From Lingula anatina (lineage: Eukaryota > Brachiopoda > Lingulata > Lingulida > Lingulidae): a DNA stretch of 20,397 nucleotides. The notes beneath the pieces are model-generated. The model saw nothing but the letters and a program-made list of their open reading frames with translations. It ran no database searches and had not been told where the DNA came from. A program made the position numbers and the translations under genes. Shown in pieces: positions 9,757 through 18,884 of the stretch; position 1 is the stretch's first letter; every line of letters starts with the position of its first letter. The stretch is from the NCBI RefSeq assembly GCF_001039355.2, contig NW_019773934.1, positions 12,505 through 32,901 of the forward strand, in the 5' to 3' direction.

Positions 9757-11647
9757 CCTTCACCACACCTACAAGAGCAGGTCTTATAGTGCGATCATGT
9801 AACTTGTAACCAATTTTCATAATAGCTCCTATTGTTCCTGGCTCCATGTTAGGCACTGGAATCTGAAACTGTGCATCATGCAAAAAAGGATCAAACTTGT
9901 CTCCTTCCTTTGGAGCTATCTGTTCCAATCCATGACGGCGGAACACAGTCAACATTTCTTTTTCTGTCAGAATAACTCCTTCATACAAGTTTTTCAGGTG
10001 TGGATTCTCGTTATGGATTTCATCTTTAGGAACAACTTCTCCGGCTTTATTCAATACATCTGCTACATCCAGCAGATCTTTACAAAAGCCCTGTATGCTG
10101 TATATCTTCGCATCATGTATCTGTTTCTGCATCCTGTTCCGTACATTTTCAGTTTCTGCCAGAGCCCTTTTATACTTATCCTGAAGTGAAATAACAAGGT
10201 TTATAACATTTTTGAAAATAAATAATGCCAATCAATTTAAAAACAAGTTGCTTTTATGCAGGATGTGAAAATTACAGTAAACAAGAGTAATGAAACATAC
10301 TATACATAAAAAGGAAATGGATTTGGTAACGTAAATTAGATAGTTATTTGTGCATCATGCAGATTACCGTACCTCCAATTCTTTTAAGTCTTTCTCTAAT
10401 TTTGCATTTGCTTCTAGCAATGCACTGTGTTCTTGTGGGTTGGACTCGGTTGTTTCAGCTACCTCTGGAGGTTTAGATTCAGAGTCTGTTGCTGTCGTTG
10501 ACATAAATCTTGGATAAAGTCTGAAAAAGTCATAAATTATACATAAAACTGACAATATCAGGCGGTGGCATATAAGCAATCTACATGCAAAGTCAATATG
10601 CTTTGGAAATTTATTTTCAGTTTCTTGACTTGGCAAACTTTACAATAAAGGGGCATAGGTGCCGCTAGTGGTTTGTTTGCACAAGCTGCCATAAAAAAGT
10701 CCCCAGAGTATCAGATTTATATAGTGCATGCTGCTTCACAACTACTTTGAGAACTGAAGCTGTGTTGAAGAATGACTAAAAACAGCTAGTACTACCACAT
10801 GGACCTTCTTTTGACAATCTAGGAAAGATTGGAAGTGAAAAAATGTATAGGCAAACTTTTAAATTGAATTTTTCTAAAAAGCTGTTAAAAGGCAAAACAT
10901 GCCATGCATTAGAACAAGGACTTTTCTCATTTTTACTAGGATATCCTATCCTGGGGATATCTAAATAAAAAAAAACCAAAAAAAAAAAAAAAATTAAACA
11001 GTTTATTCATACACAGATATGTAGCTATCCGTGTGAAAAATTTCCAGTTTCTTGTTTAATTAGAAAGAAATCATGTGGTGACCCTAACTATCACAGATTA
11101 GATAAATAATAACATACTTATAGTACTTTTCATATTCAATGATTCCTTAAACCTGAGCCCCATAACCAATGTTATAATATAAAAGTTTCACTTCAGTTAC
11201 GTATAAAAAACTAAGCTAATATTCAGATACTACAAGAAGGCTTTGATATTGCATCAGGATTTTTAATTTCAAAAGAAAGTAATTTTACTCTTGTTGATTT
11301 CCCTTAATCCCTTGACTCTTATCCTTTAATAGATCGCTAGTCCTCATCCCAACCAACAAATAGTACTACTAAATTAAAACACAAGAGAAAGGCAACTTAA
11401 ATCGAAAACTTACATAAACACTCACACTGAACATTGCGAGTGGCACACGTGTGTTACGGTGTGTACCACCACAAAAACGTGACTTTCATCCGTTAAATTT
11501 AATGATCAACCAAAGGCGACTTGTCAATAGGTGTAAATGCAGTTTGCACAAACATTACCTGTTTTTAGATGAAAACATGCCATTAGAAGTTCTAAGGGAA
11601 GAAAAAATTCGCCGCGAAATAGATGAACACATGCCCGTCGCTGCCAT
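9752..11647 (-). CDS. GRPEL1: Mitochondrial GrpE homologue, nucleotide exchange factor of mtHsp70 (3 exons, 221 aa)
   Basis: Minus-strand exons in transcript order: 11647-11559, 10520-10373, 10180-9752 (stop TAA). Both introns are GT-AG and the exon lengths (89, 148, 429) join in frame to 221 residues, close to human GRPEL1 (217). The start at 11647 begins MAATGMCSSISRRIFSSLR, a basic, serine-rich, acid-free leader typical of matrix targeting. A long coiled coil follows (residues about 60-95, including DKYKRALAETENVRNR). The conserved core has FCKDLLDVADVL and NPHLKNLYEGV. The C-terminal beta domain carries the family signature from about residue 175 (FDPFLHDAQF through KIGYKLHDRTIRPALVGVV). 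GrpE proteins release ADP from matrix Hsp70 during protein import and folding. It lies head-to-head with the DyP peroxidase gene. Confidence 0.95.
10521..11558 (-). other. GRPEL1 intron 1
   Basis: A 1,038 bp intron with donor GTAATG after CAG and acceptor TTTTTCAG. It contains a poly(A)-rich tract on the plus strand at 10966-10993 and, near the promoter side, the palindromic E-box CACACGTGTG at 11444-11453, about 105 bp inside the intron. I see no coding sequence in it. Confidence 0.7.
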
Positions 11648-11801
11648 TTTCTATTCATTCACGTCTATATAACAGGCTAAACGATAATATTCGAGATTTG
11701 ACAAGAATCAGTCACATGACAAGTCATGTGATATTATTACATATCACGATAACCAGAGACCTGGGGAAACGCGGTCGCATAGATTGAGACGGATTTTTGA
11801 C
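11648..11801. promoter_or_regulatory. Bidirectional promoter between GRPEL1 and the DyP peroxidase gene
   Basis: Only 154 bp separate the minus-strand start of GRPEL1 (11647) from the plus-strand start of the peroxidase (11802), so both 5' untranslated regions and core promoters must fit here or overlap the first exons. The gap holds a perfect inverted repeat at 11712-11731. I see no strong TATA box facing the peroxidase; TATATAA at 11667-11673 is AT-rich but not clearly placed for either gene. Confidence 0.75.
11712..11731. promoter_or_regulatory. Perfect inverted repeat of two CATGTG E-boxes (M-box-like)
   Basis: TCACATGAC and GTCATGTGA are exact complements with a 2-base spacer AA. Each arm contains the TCATGTGA core that MITF/TFE and USF-type bHLH-zip factors are known to bind. 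It sits almost in the middle of the shared promoter, 65 bp from the GRPEL1 start and 71 bp from the peroxidase start. Binding is inferred from motif match only. Confidence 0.55.
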
Positions 11802-14800
11802 ATGGCTGTCGTACGAAGCACGCAATTCCTAAGGAAACTTGGCAGTGCCAGACCAACAGGTTGGTATTTTCAAATTTAAAACATTCATAACAAACTGAAA
11901 AAATGATATAGTATTGCTGTAATTATTGGCAGTGAGTAGCGGCAACTGAAACTGAAAGCATGCGTGGAGAGAAAGATGGGGTGTCACTATGCCTGGGGTT
12001 GCGGTGGTATGACAGTGCATAAAAACCCAGTATGGTATCAAATATGCACTTCGTAATGAGCATAGTTCAGTACCATTTGAACTATATTCACTCTTGTAAG
12101 CTATAAAGAATAAACAGAGACGTGTACAATTGTCTTTGGCAGCAAAAATGGATACCTTTGTGCAGTCTTATTGGGTTGTTTGTTGTGTAAGGTTAGTAGG
12201 TGAAATGAGGTCAAAACTACTACTATTGACTTTTTGTAGTGATGTCATATTGGCTGTGTAACACTTTCCCTCGGGTCATGTTGCAGGGAAAGAACGTCGG
12301 AAAAAAGTAGCTTTGATATAGGTGAAACGAACCAAGTGAAAAATAACATAAACTTCATATCACGATTGTGTAGACCAAAGGGTAAAGGATGTACTTCATT
12401 TTTTTGTTCGTTAGGAAATAACATAATTGTACATTCCAGGACTGTTTAGTGTTTAATCGTAAGTTCAACCTTTCATAGAAGCAACATTTTTTTATAAAGG
12501 AAAGATTTAAGGAGAAACTTGAGATGATCAATGGGATCATGCAATCCTTATGTACAATTAGGTCATTACTGATAGGTGAAATAAATTCATCCAAGATGGG
12601 AACTAATATCTACCACATTGTACACCTGTACAATAGATATATATTGCACTACCCCAGAAGAGGTTGAAAAGAAATGAGGTGAACATTCCCTTCGTCTTTT
12701 AATATAAAGATTCACAATATCTACAGGTACATGTGTAACTCCTCTGGGACAACTCCCATTACCAGCACTATAATTAAGTCTGAGAAGATTTTTTTTTGAC
12801 TAAGCATGTTTCCAAGTAGTGTACTGCATTCATTTTGAACTGTAAGAGTGCCTTCAGAACAAGTTGATCCAAGGACTAACAGACCCGCGGACTTGATGTA
12901 TATGGCTAATCCATTTAAAAGCGATGTCTCTAATTCCCTGCTTCCACATGGCTGTCGCTGCAGGGGCCTATCCTATTGAAACTCGGAGGAGCCAAAATTT
13001 AAACTTGAATGGCACATGTGGAGGCAGAAAGACCAAGGGATTAGGGTAGCTTGCTTATTAGTAGTCTGTCATATTTTGTGGGTGGATAATCAGTTCTGAA
13101 TGCACTCTAATATACTGAAGTTCAGTCTTTATGTAAGGACAAGTTGAAAGAAGTTGAACTGTCAAAAGAAGGCGGAGTTTCTTGATTGATTGGCATGATA
13201 TAACGTGTCTGTGTCATGCTTGGAAACATTTAAACTGCATTGGTTATATATATATATAATCAGAGTTTTGTAAGGGTGAAAGACTATATAATCAGAGTTT
13301 TGTCAGGGTGAGAGACAGCACTGAATATGTTCACATAAATGAGATTCAAGGATTTATCTTGGAAATGTTTGGATATACATTTACTGGTACATGTAGTGTT
13401 TTGAATGAGAAGGCGAGTTTCAGTTGACATCAGACAATTAAAACCATTAAGTATGATTTTTTTTAGGTATGCTTACATTTACTTTGTGTTTCTAAAAATG
13501 AACTTGTGATTGGAAGAATTTCCTATTACAACCTGGACCTTTCTGTCTGATTTCTGTTTAGAGCTGATTGCTGGCTCTATTTTGGACTCCGGCAATTTCT
13601 CAGATTCTCCACAGGTGTTTGGTAGTCCTTTTCCCCTTGGTTTTAGCATTAGCATGCAAGAAATAGTGATGTTCATGAACAAGTACTAGTAAATAAAGGC
13701 TTTTATGTTATTGTCTGTGATCTTTGTATTTTTTGTGATGCCCCAAAATAAGTATTTTGTCATAGAAGTGGTTAATGTAGAATATTTATGCAACAGTTTG
13801 TTAGTCTAGTTTGAAGAGTAAATGCTGAAATTTCCATTATGTTTCTATTTTTTACATTTATTGTGTGTTCACTGCCTCTGAAGAAAGTTCAAATTTAACA
13901 ATTTAGCTTGTGCAAAAGCTGCTGCTCGTAATGCTGGTAGATGTTATTCCCAAATAATTTTCCTAAAATAATTAGAATGTCTGCTACACTGTACTATTTC
14001 TGTCCTAGTTTTCCAGTCCAGTAGAAGTTATGGCACTAGGACCTTCGTCACCAAGAGACCAGTGCTGCTAGGTGCAGCAGCAGTGGCTGTAGGGACTGCG
14101 GGAGCATATACAGCTTACAAACTGTATGGTGGTGATGTTCCCAAACATGCTCTCCTTCAGCCAGTGCATGCTGCAACCTTGCCGGAAAGTCAGCCATCTG
14201 TGAGTATGAGTATTTCAGTATATTTGACTTATTTGAAAATATGAAAGCTAAAGTACTTTTTGTTTTTCATTTTAATTTAATAATTTTAGTATTTTTGATA
14301 TTTAGTCATAAGTGCTTGAGTGTGAATTACAACCAACTTTGTTAACCAGGGTCTAGTCTCATGGACACTGGATAGCACTATCCAATGAATAACACTAGCC
14401 TTACGATCAAATTGTCCTTTGGACAGTTATCCTTAGGATAGCAGTCATTTTAACCACTGCATAACAATATCAGAGATAATGTATAGGCAAGCAAACATAC
14501 AAACAAGCTTATAAACCAAGAATTTCAGAAAATATAAAAAATAAAAATAAAATGGAAAATCCTGATGTAAAACAAAAATAAATGTTATACTAATAATATT
14601 AATAATAATGTTATAGTACAACATAATGTTTTCAAAGTTCAATTGTCTTTATTTTACAGGTCTTTTCTCAGACCAAGCAGCATGCTTTGTACCTTTGGAT
14701 CCACTTGAAACCAGAGGCAGATTCCAAGGCGTGTGCTAAAGTGGTGGCCAACCTGCAGAAACATGTTGATGCTGTGGACCCCCCTGCTGACAGAACTGAG

Positions 14801-17800
14801 GATTCTGAGATATGGGCTGGTGTTGGCTTTGGCCCCAATTGTTACAGCCAGGTATAGACATTAACCAAGACCCACTTCAAACAGCACAGAGCACATACTG
14901 GCCCAGAAAATATTTCATGCCAGATCTGCTCTTGATATTATTGCCTCCCACCCCCCCACCCCCCCAACAAAACACTTCCTTCCATTATAGTTTTTCCCAT
15001 GTAAAATTGCTCATTTGGTTTATATGTTTATTGTTACATTTACTGATAACATATGGTTTGTAAATACTTAATGTGCATCATTTATCCATTTTCTGACCTG
15101 TCAACTTATGATATATAAAAAAATTTGAATCTTCTCTAACTGACCTACATGCTAGTATTTGTTTAGCGTAATTTTGGTAAATATATACCGTATATATATA
15201 CTTGTTTAACTTACTTGAAAATAAAATGTTTCTGCCTTTCAGCTTGGTAGAAAAACCAAACAGGACTATGCATACCGACACCGCCAGGGTCCATTGGGAG
15301 AGATGCCCAGTACAGGTACAGCAATGTACATGTACCAGTATATATGCAAAATAACAATGCATATTGTAGAACAAGTACATCAATTTCATGCGTCATTTAA
15401 AGCATTCAGAGCCAGGATTTTCCTGCCATAAACTCATATTAAACAAATTTACCCAGGTTAAATGGCATTTCCCGCCAACTTTTATTTACCAACCTTAATT
15501 CTTACTTTTTTGACAATTGCCATAACTCTAACAATTCTTGATAAAGCACAAGATTTGTCAAGATTGCTAAATATGATTATTATTTACAATATTGTATTTT
15601 AAAAGTTTCAATTGTCCTCGGATAAGTTCAGCAAGAAGTGATTCATGCAATGAGAATGTGTTCAAAATCCTGGCTTGGATTGCTTTAATTAACTTCATAA
15701 AATTGATGCTTTAGATAGAGGGTCAAAATGTAACACAGTTTTTAATGATAGTATATTTTCATGCACTGGTATTCAAGGCATATGTACATTATATAATAGA
15801 TATAACATGCTGGCAAAGAAATGTTCAAAATACATTTAACTGTATAAAGTATATTGGTGGTGTAGTATATGATCAGTTTGGATTATTTTTTGAGGGTTCT
15901 TTGTTTCCTCCCTTAGGTGGGGATATCTTTGTCCATGCTAAATGCGATGAACAGAGTAAGTTGTTTGAGCTGTGTCAGCAGATCTTGAAGAGTCTCCCCA
16001 AGGACAGTGTCAAGGAGTATGAGGATGTGTACAGCTTTGTCTTCAGATATGGCAGGGATCTGTCAGGATTCATTGATGGTGAGTACCGTAACAGCAATGT
16101 CTTTGAAGTCATATCATATAGAGTATGTGTGCATTTAAATGCTGGTTCTTATTTTATTTATTTATTTTTTTTTTTGTAGGTTCTTGATGAGAAGACAGTT
16201 ACATGTACATTGATTTTGGTTTTTGCTTCTGTTCAAGATCCTTTTCATAATCATACCCTTTCAACAATTCTCAAGTACACCAGTATGTTAATGTTAAAGG
16301 CCGAAAAATTGAAATCGATTGTGAAGAAATAAGGTTCCATTCTGATGTTGAAGAAGTGTTTAATTGTGTTTTTATTATGTGTCAGGCACTGAGAACCCAG
16401 CAGATGATGAATCTCGCCAAGAAGTGGCCGTGGAGAAAGAGACTGGTGGGAGTTATGTGGTATGTGTATTGATTAATGTACTTGTTCTATATTGTCTACA
16501 CTGATGCTGAGGATGTGCAATTTTACATGGATCATTACCACAATTTTACCAAAATTAAAAGTATCTTATTACTTATTAAATTTATTATGTAGGAAGTTAC
16601 TGGTTGTGCTCATAATTCGCGCGACAATCCGTATGCGTATACTCCATGTACGTATTAACTCTGTACTCACGCCCCCTGAGAGACAATGGGTTGTTTTGAT
16701 AAACTACAAAAGCCTGTGCGGGTAGCAAACAATAGCGACGTGGACTCATACAGGGCCTAAGCGCACAGGGGAGGAGCGCATATGTAAATTATTGTACGGG
16801 CGACCCTTGGAGACGGGAGTTCGTCCTCGCCAAGCGCGACGGGAAGTAAATTGATGCGCGCTCTAATCCGACTTAATTAACAGCTTTCAACTTGGCAGTA
16901 TTGCACCTTGCTCTAGGCTGAATGTCGACCTGCCGTCTCGTTGTTTTGTTTGCTTCTTACAATCAGGGGAATGGGCCTCTGCTATTTAATACATTTGAAG
17001 GATTTTTTTGTAGTTTTGGTGAATTTCTCGAGCGATCAGTCTGTGGCCCATACCAATTAACCCTTCCGAACTTGGCAGAAGTCTCCCTAATTTTGGACGT
17101 ATCTACCGATCTCCCTTTTGTCTCGATACATCACACTTTTCTCTTTGTCCTTACGTTTGGAAACTTCTNAAAACTCACAAGTAGAATAAATATTAAATCT
17201 TTCAAACAAATCTTTGCAAAGTGAAGAAAAACCCGTTAGCAAGGCAGGAGATAGGCCCTATGTCAGCCTAGAGAAAGGAACAGTACCGGCAGATAAGCAA
17301 CTATGTAATTACGTCGGCTTACAGCAAGCGGCAATTAACTCCCCGTCGAGCATAAACAGGGTGACAAGCCGCCACCGATGGACAAGCGGGGTTGATTTGC
17401 ATATTAGCGAACATAGGGCGGGCTTGACGTCTTCTCATTTTCATTGCCATTGTGTTTTGCCCTATAATTATCTCGTCACCATGTACGCATACAGATGTCA
17501 GAAAATGATCAATTAGTTGTCGCGTGAATTATAGGCATGACAGTATTTGTATCCACAGATAACCTGCTTGTCATAGTACAGTCTTTCTGTTTATTTGGGT
17601 TCATATTTGTCATTTGTGTTTGTATACCCTTAATTACCTATACCTGAGTACATGTATATTTAGGTGCATTTTTGGACCTAAATATCATAAATGCAATGAT
17701 GAGGTTTTGAATTTCAAAACAACATCCTGTAAAGCAAAATGTAACACACTGCTTTGAAGAAAGGGACTGCAAATTAAGCCTTCAATTATTACTATCAGGC

Positions 17801-18884
17801 ATGGAAAATTAATGCATGTAAATTAAAATTCACATTTTTTTAAACAGATTACACAGAAGTGGATTCATCGAATGAATGTCATTAACAGCACAAAAGGTAA
17901 AAAATACACTAATTACATACTAGTGCATGTATATCAGCAATCCATTAAAATTGATGTGATATGGAAAATAATGTTGAACTAATTGACACAAGTAAGAAAG
18001 TTAATAGTGCTGAAACCAAATCCAGAGTGACAAATCTTAGCTATAGACCACTTGCAAAAGAAGGCAAAATTTAAAACTGAATAAGTGCAGTTTTCATTGT
18101 GTAAAATATTTCTATTTTTTCTACCCTCTAAAGTCATTACTAAGTGTTAAAGTGTTTGTTTTAGACTCTGTCATGGAAGGTTGGGTTGGCAGAAGTAGGG
18201 AAGACAGCACTGAGCTGAAGAAAAAACCCATCTCTTCTCATGTTGCCCGAATGACTGGAGGTGAGTGAGAGTGATTTATTACTGATTGAAAGGTTTTGAT
18301 CTTTATATCATTAGGATAATTGCTGTTAAATTCAAACACCAATGCTCATTTAAAAAACTATGCCACTAGTAACAGTTGGTGCCTGAGTAAGAAAACCATC
18401 AATACATTGTTGAAAGCCAATGTACATGTACAGTTGTTTTGATGAATTTGTGCCTTGGAGTACAGTATATAATGTATGTGTGCATGAATTGATATTCAAG
18501 GACTATGCAACACTCCTCATACTAGCACAGTGTATTTACGTTGATGTTTAATTTAACCCAGGAGCACTTGACTTTTTTTTAATATCAAAAATACTGGTAT
18601 TGGCATTAATGACTTCATTATTCATCCATCCAGGAAATGCCTTTGCACAGCCAAAGAAGTTTGAGATTGTTCGTCAGTCCATGCCCTATGGCAATCTGAG
18701 TGACAAATGTGGTCTGTTCTTCATTGGCTATGCTGCTCATCCTCAAAACTTTGAGTTCATGCTGGATCGCATGGTTGGCGCTGGCGGAGACCCTCACTCG
18801 GATGATGTGATGAGGCTTTCGGATTGTGTTAAGGGAACCTATTGGTATTTCCCTGGAGCCGAAGAGTTGAAAAAATTGCGTTAA
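11802..18884 (+). CDS. DyP-type (YfeX-like) haem peroxidase with N-terminal mitochondrial-type leader and membrane anchor (9 exons, 381 aa)
   Basis: Exons: 11802-11859, 14009-14199, 14660-14851, 15243-15315, 15917-16078, 16386-16459, 17848-17896, 18165-18260, 18634-18884 (stop TAA). All introns are GT-AG; total 1,146 bp, in frame. Residues 1-36 are basic with no acidic residue (MAVVRSTQFLRKLG). Residues 38-56 form one hydrophobic helix rich in Ala/Gly. The peroxidase domain runs from about 84 to 381. Family landmarks present: GFIDG at 222-226 with the distal Asp225, followed by TENPADD; SSHVAR with proximal haem ligand His292; IVRQSMPYG with distal Arg312; and the C-terminal GTYWYFP stretch. 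Asp-to-His (67) and His-to-Arg (20) spacings fit bacterial YfeX-type enzymes. It should reduce hydrogen peroxide using haem b; the electron donor is unknown. The start is the first ATG after the promoter and gives the leader. Location in mitochondria is predicted, not shown. Confidence 0.93.
12930..13045. other. Imperfect long hairpin in DyP intron 1
   Basis: CTTCCACATG at 12941-12950 can pair with CATGTGGAGG at 13015-13024 (one G-T wobble). Further out, CTAATTCCCT (12930-12939) faces AGGGATTAG (13036-13044), with a bulge between them. The loop is about 64 bases. It may be a degenerate element end or a chance fold; it does not look like a compact microRNA precursor. Confidence 0.3.
13253..13316. 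repeat. 32 bp tandem duplication
   Basis: 13253-13284 and 13285-13316 are two adjacent copies beginning TATATAATCAGAGTTTTG that differ at only two positions. The duplication is non-coding and probably arose by replication slippage. Confidence 0.9.
14341..14460. repeat. Cluster of three small inverted repeats in DyP intron 2, possible transposon remnant
   Basis: Three hairpin-forming motifs follow one another: TGGATAG-CA-CTATCCA (14369-14384), TGTCC-TTT-GGACA (14413-14425) and TATCC-TTA-GGATA (14428-14440). The block starts with TTAACCAGGG and ends near TTAACCACTG. GGATAGCACTATCC-type sequence resembles ends of invertebrate MITEs, but I see no clear terminal repeat pair, so the call is tentative. 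Confidence 0.4.
14947..14965. repeat. C-rich homopolymer-like tract
   Basis: CCCACCCCCCCACCCCCCC, just downstream of exon 3 of the peroxidase gene. Slippage-prone low-complexity sequence. Confidence 0.9.
15397..15688. mobile_element. TTAA-bounded MITE-like element, 292 bp
   Basis: The ends 15397-15421 and 15664-15688 are reverse complements over 25 bp with three mismatches (outer TTAAAGC and GCTTTAA, inner AGCCAGGATTTT and AAAATCCTGGCT). The interior is AT-rich and non-coding. TTAA at both ends may be the target duplication. Its ends are unrelated to those of the element at 4758-5102 except for the leading TTAAAG, and the mismatches make it look older. It lies in peroxidase intron 4. Confidence 0.65.
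16612..17532. mobile_element. CpG-rich inserted element of about 920 bp with short inverted ends
   Basis: ATAATTCGCGCGACAA at 16612-16627 is matched by TTGTCGCGTGAATTAT at 17517-17532, complementary at 15 of 16 positions. A second complementary pair lies just inside (GTATGCGTA at 16631-16639, TACGCATAC at 17484-17492). Between them the DNA is much richer in G+C and CpG than the rest of the intron. Open frames at 16922-17224 and 17214-17516 show no recognisable domain, so it would be non-autonomous. No target duplication is evident. An undetermined base lies at 17169. It occupies most of the 1.39 kb intron between exons 6 and 7 of the peroxidase gene. Confidence 0.55.

Larger units (their letters stand above)
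11860..14008 (+). other. DyP peroxidase intron 1
   Basis: A 2,149 bp intron with donor GTTGGT and acceptor TGTCCTAG. The acceptor at 14008 was chosen because the two downstream AG sites (14016 and 14021) bring in stop codons in the phase set by exon 1. It contains a possible long hairpin at 12930-13045, a (TA)n run near 13245-13260 and a 32 bp tandem duplication at 13253-13316. I see no gene within it. Confidence 0.75.

Noticed and set aside
10364-10636. A 90-codon minus-strand frame with its own upstream ATG that could be an alternative GRPEL1 start.
   Set aside because: The sequence upstream of 10520 is intron, ending in TTTTTCAG. The first exon at 11559-11647 joins in frame and supplies a proper mitochondrial leader.
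10966-10993. Poly(A)-rich tract considered as the tail of a SINE or processed pseudogene.
   Set aside because: The preceding sequence shows no tRNA-like promoter boxes, no coding similarity and no flanking target duplication.
14017-14199. Alternative acceptors at 14016 and 14021 for peroxidase exon 2.
   Set aside because: In the phase fixed by exon 1, both lead to in-frame stop codons, whereas the acceptor at 14008 keeps the frame open into the leader and membrane segment.
15745-16179. A 144-codon open frame that could be taken as a separate small gene.
   Set aside because: Only 15917-16078 is coding, as peroxidase exon 5. The parts on either side are intron read-through past TTAG and GTGAGT splice sites.
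16922-17516. Two overlapping plus-strand open frames of about 100 codons inside the inserted element.
   Set aside because: Neither shows transposase, reverse transcriptase or other recognisable motifs; one contains an undetermined base; and they sit between two peroxidase exons on the same strand.
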